A DNA stretch of 25,439 bases from NCBI GenBank assembly GCA_023403475.1, contig JAEYEL010000120.1:1-25439 (forward strand), given 5' to 3'. This DNA comes from Actinomycetes bacterium (GTDB lineage: Bacteria; Actinomycetota; Coriobacteriia; Coriobacteriales; Eggerthellaceae). Shown in pieces: positions 23,100 to 25,439 of this stretch. Under the pieces are notes generated by a model. It searched no databases. It was not told the origin of the DNA and saw only the letters and a list, made by a program, of their open reading frames with translations. Every line of letters starts with the position of its first letter. The stretch's first letter is position 1. Both the position numbers and the translations under genes were made by a program.

Positions 23100-23301
23100 G
23101 GAGATGGACTTCTTCATATATCTGCTCGAAGCGTATGCGGCATCCAAGGGGCGTCCGGCGAACGAAGTCATGCGCGAGTGGAGAAGGCGCGACATTGTTC
23201 AATTCGTTTACGATAACTACTGGCTCTACCATACGGAAGCCATCGAAAACGCTTATGCCGACATCGACAGCATGCTTGCAACGGGAAAACCTGCGTGGTG
23301 A
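23092..23301 (+). CDS. DUF3791 domain protein, probable antitoxin
   Basis: A 69-residue protein of the DUF3791 type: FFIYLLEAYAASKGRPANEV, then VQFVYDNYWLYHTEAIENAYADID. It is all-helical in appearance and cytoplasmic. ATG 23092 has GGAAGGG upstream inside the preceding gene, which it overlaps by 8 nt, so all three cassette genes form one operon. DUF3791 genes commonly accompany DUF3990 genes, which supports an antitoxin or immunity role (inference). A strong hairpin starts directly after its stop codon. Confidence 0.75.
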   Translation: MSKEMDFFIYLLEAYAASKGRPANEVMREWRRRDIVQFVYDNYWLYHTEAIENAYADIDSMLATGKPAW

Positions 23302-23340
23302 CGGCTGCCCGTAGGTCTTATCTACGAAGACAGGCAGCCG
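23302..23340 (+). terminator. Compound hairpin at the end of the cassette
   Basis: CGGCTGCC (23302-23309) pairs with GGCAGCCG (23333-23340), and inside it CGTAG (23310-23314) pairs with CTACG (23322-23326). It begins at the base after the DUF3791 stop. No U-run follows, so termination would be atypical. Confidence 0.4.
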
Positions 23341-23566
23341 ACCCTGTGCTGCTGCCCCATGATGTCTTGCCAAATCCGATGCCGCAGGAGAATGGGCGAG
23401 GACTCCTAAATGCAAGCTCGACCAGACCGGCAAGCTCGATGCAAGCTAGGGTTCCTTCTCTGTCGGCGATCCTGCTTTTTCCGGGTTAAGAATTCGGAAA
23501 GAACAAGTAAGAAACTCTCAAGGTCGAAAAAATAGCCATTAACCGCCACAGATTGTAACTTCGTGA

Positions 23567-23644
23567 AGGTGCGAAAAGCACCTCTCCTAGGAGTACGGAG
23601 CCGCGTTTGCTCAAGGAGCGAATTCTTTGCGATAGGCATATAAT
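23567..23644 (+). promoter_or_regulatory. Leader elements upstream of the molybdoenzyme
   Basis: A perfect -10 hexamer TATAAT lies at 23639-23644 without a good -35, suggesting an activator-dependent promoter. Upstream are a small hairpin AGGTGC-GAAAA-GCACCT (23567-23583) and the palindrome CTCCTAGGAG. The rest of 23341-23700 holds no gene, only short imperfect repeats of GCAAGCTCGA/GCAAGCTAG near 23411-23450. Confidence 0.4.
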
Positions 23645-23700
23645 GCGCAAGGTTCTTCGGGGCAAAGGTGGTTCAAAGACGGGAATGAGATGGAGGATCA

Positions 23701-25439
23701 ATGGCGAAGTATCTTGATAAAATTCGCAATTCTTCGGAAATGAACCGAAGAAGCTTTCTGAAAGCAAGCGCTGTTGCAGCCGCCGCGCTTGCAACGGGAA
23801 CTGCAGTAGGATGTTCGGCCAACAAAGTCGAACCTGCTGCCACGGAAGAGAGCGCTGTTCCTATCGAGGGGCAATGGGTTACGGCTGCCTGCTGGCATAA
23901 CTGCGGCGGACGCTGCCTGAACAAAGTGCTGGTGAAAGACGGTGTGGTCATTCGCCAAAAGACCGATGACACGCATGAGGATTCCCCCGACTATCCTCAA
24001 CAGAGAGGGTGTTTGAGAGGGCGTGCGCAGCGAAAGCAGGTATTCGCAGCCGACCGGCTGAAATACCCCATGAAGCGCAAGAATTGGACGCTGGAAAACC
24101 CGAACGGGCAGTTGCGTGGGCAAGACGAGTGGGAGCGTATTTCATGGGACGAGGCTTTAAGCTATGTGGCCGACGGCTTGAAGGCGGCGAAAGAGTCCTA
24201 TGGGAATCGTTCTATCTTGTTGATGGGCGGCTGGAACAGTGCGGTTACGGAAATGGCACGCACGCTTGGCTGCTATGGGGGGTACTGCGAGTATTGGAAC
24301 ACGAATTCATTCGGTAGCTGGACGAAAACACCTTTCCTAACGGGTTTTGCGCAGCTGGGAGTATGGGATCAGACGGTGAATGACCGTTATGATCTGAGAG
24401 AGTGCGAGACCATCGTTATGCTATCCATGAACCCATCGTGGAGCGCCATGGGAAGCCAAACGTGGAACTACTGGCAGGCCAAGCATGCGGGCGCAAGTTT
24501 CATAGGCATCGACCCGTTCTACAACGATACCTATGCACTGCTTGAGGCAGAATGGCTGCCCGTTCGGCCCGCAACCGATACGGCATTGCTTTTGGGAGTA
24601 GCCTACTCGATGCTTGAACAGGACGAAAGCCAGAAGCTTGTCGATTGGGACTTTCTTGATTCATGCACTATCGGCTTTGACGCCGATCATATGCCCGCAG
24701 GAGCGGAGCCGTCGGCGAACTTCAAAGATTATGTTCTTGGAACGTATGACAATCAGCCTAAAAACCAGGAATGGGCATCGGAAATATGCGGCGTGTCGGT
24801 GGAGCAGATCGACTCGTTGGCGCAGGCGCTGGGCAAGCAAAAAAAGGTTGCTCTACTGTGCGGAATGGCCTCGGCGCGCGTACACAACGCCGATACGCTT
24901 CCCCAGCTGATCATGACGATCGGCGCTATGGGAGGCCATATGGGGAAGTCTGGCCATATGACCGGTTCGACCATGCATGCTACGTCGGGTAACGGCGGTC
25001 CTGCGCTCATCCAGGCCGGATCGAACGGTCTTCCCGATATTCCGAACGAGGTTGACGATTCCATCAACGCAAACCAGGTGTGGGATGCGATTCTCGATGG
25101 GAAATATACCTTTACCGGCAGCGGATCGCAAGCAGGGTCGACGCAGTTTGGCCCTGGGGAGCAGCGAGATATCGACATACATGTCATCTATCATGCTGGT
25201 GGTGCCTTGCTGCAAACGAGCGACGGCATGAAGAGGGGCATCGAGGCGCATCGGAAAGTCGATATGGTTGTTTCTCATGCCCAGTTCCTGACCACGAATG
25301 CGCGCTATTCCGATATCGTTCTTCCCGTGACGACGGAATGGGAAAAATTCGGGGGCTTTCTTGGCGGCGGCTTGATCCACACGAGCAACAGAGAGATGAT
25401 GATTGCCTATTCGCAGGTTGTCGAACCGCTTTTCGAGGC
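23701..25439 (+). CDS. Tat-exported molybdopterin oxidoreductase, DMSO reductase family (3' cut)
   Basis: The frame runs off the window after 579 residues; full family members have ~750-850. The Tat signal is NRRSFLKASAVAAAALATG (R16-R17) followed by VGC38, a weak lipobox. The [4Fe-4S] motif is C64-x3-C68-x3-C72...C104 (CWHNCGGRC, QRGC). GGYCEYWNTNS aligns with the DmsA region holding the molybdenum ligand, making Ser203 the probable ligand, as in DMSO reductase-type enzymes rather than Cys- or Asp-ligated nitrate reductases. The later GAMGGHMGKSGHMTG and TTNARYSDIVLPVTTEWEK blocks are typical cofactor-binding segments. It probably reduces an external acceptor in the anaerobic envelope; the substrate is unknown. 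ATG 23701 has GGAGG four bases upstream. Partner Fe-S and membrane subunits would be expected downstream. Confidence 0.92.
   Translation, partial: MAKYLDKIRNSSEMNRRSFLKASAVAAAALATGTAVGCSANKVEPAATEESAVPIEGQWVTAACWHNCGGRCLNKVLVKDGVVIRQKTDDTHEDSPDYPQQRGCLRGRAQRKQVFAADRLKYPMKRKNWTLENPNGQLRGQDEWERISWDEALSYVADGLKAAKESYGNRSILLMGGWNSAVTEMARTLGCYGGYCEYWNTNSFGSWTKTPFLTGFAQLGVWDQTVNDRYDLRECETIVMLSMNPSWSAMGSQTWNYWQAKHAGASFIGIDPFYNDTYALLEAEWLPVRPATDTALLLGVAYSMLEQDESQKLVDWDFLDSCTIGFDADHMPAGAEPSANFKDYVLGTYDNQPKNQEWASEICGVSVEQIDSLAQALGKQKKVALLCGMASARVHNADTLPQLIMTIGAMGGHMGKSGHMTGSTMHATSGNGGPALIQAGSNGLPDIPNEVDDSINANQVWDAILDGKYTFTGSGSQAGSTQFGPGEQRDIDIHVIYHAGGALLQTSDGMKRGIEAHRKVDMVVSHAQFLTTNARYSDIVLPVTTEWEKFGGFLGGGLIHTSNREMMIAYSQVVEPLFE

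Overview
The window looks like chromosomal DNA of a high-GC, anaerobic gut actinobacterium of the class Coriobacteriia, most likely family Eggerthellaceae (Eggerthella/Gordonibacter type). This is inferred from gene content, not from a search. The pointers are a class III ribonucleotide reductase, a LuxR regulator with about a dozen membrane segments divergent from a Tat-exported flavin reductase, a Tat-exported molybdopterin oxidoreductase, and the GC-rich codon use of the housekeeping genes.

Left part (1-16282), mostly core genes. A gene tail (1-230) converges on a Nudix hydrolase. A PaaI-type thioesterase follows, then a gene-poor stretch (1414-2421) with a 172-bp inverted-repeat element, a possible small ORF and tRNA-Pro(CGG). 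Next come tatA, greA (with a promoter and a leader hairpin) and lysS, which carries an extra C-terminal tRNA-binding domain. nrdG and nrdD are divergent around a 350-bp control region with two NrdR boxes exactly 31 bp apart, an intrinsic terminator in the nrdD leader, and short repeats. nrdD ends in a fused redoxin domain. A RecJ exonuclease fused to a RecQ-like helicase overlaps the start of a bifunctional rel gene, and a metallo-beta-lactamase-fold hydrolase closes the block.

Right part (16283-25439), accessory. A decayed IS5-type transposase marks the boundary. Beyond it a membrane LuxR regulator is divergent from a Tat-exported FAD reductase. The intergenic region holds a perfect 10+5+10 bp palindrome and an 11-bp tandem duplication on the regulator's start codon. 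Downstream lies a gene graveyard: an IS21-type remnant in which IstA and IstB pieces are joined, the tail of a LysR regulator, and a possible AbiEii-like toxin tail. Then comes a DUF3990 / small ORF / DUF3791 cassette that looks like an ADP-ribosyltransferase toxin-antitoxin module, with an amber stop in the toxin gene. The window ends inside a DMSO-reductase-family molybdoenzyme with a Tat signal, a [4Fe-4S] motif and a probable Ser molybdenum ligand.

Themes: (1) anaerobic DNA precursor supply under NrdR control; (2) three domain fusions in housekeeping enzymes (LysRS with a tRNA-binding domain, NrdD with a redoxin, RecJ with RecQ); (3) exported reductases that need the Tat system, whose TatA is also encoded here; (4) an insertion-scarred region holding a damaged toxin-antitoxin cassette. 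No CRISPR array or rRNA was seen. No complete mobile element was seen.
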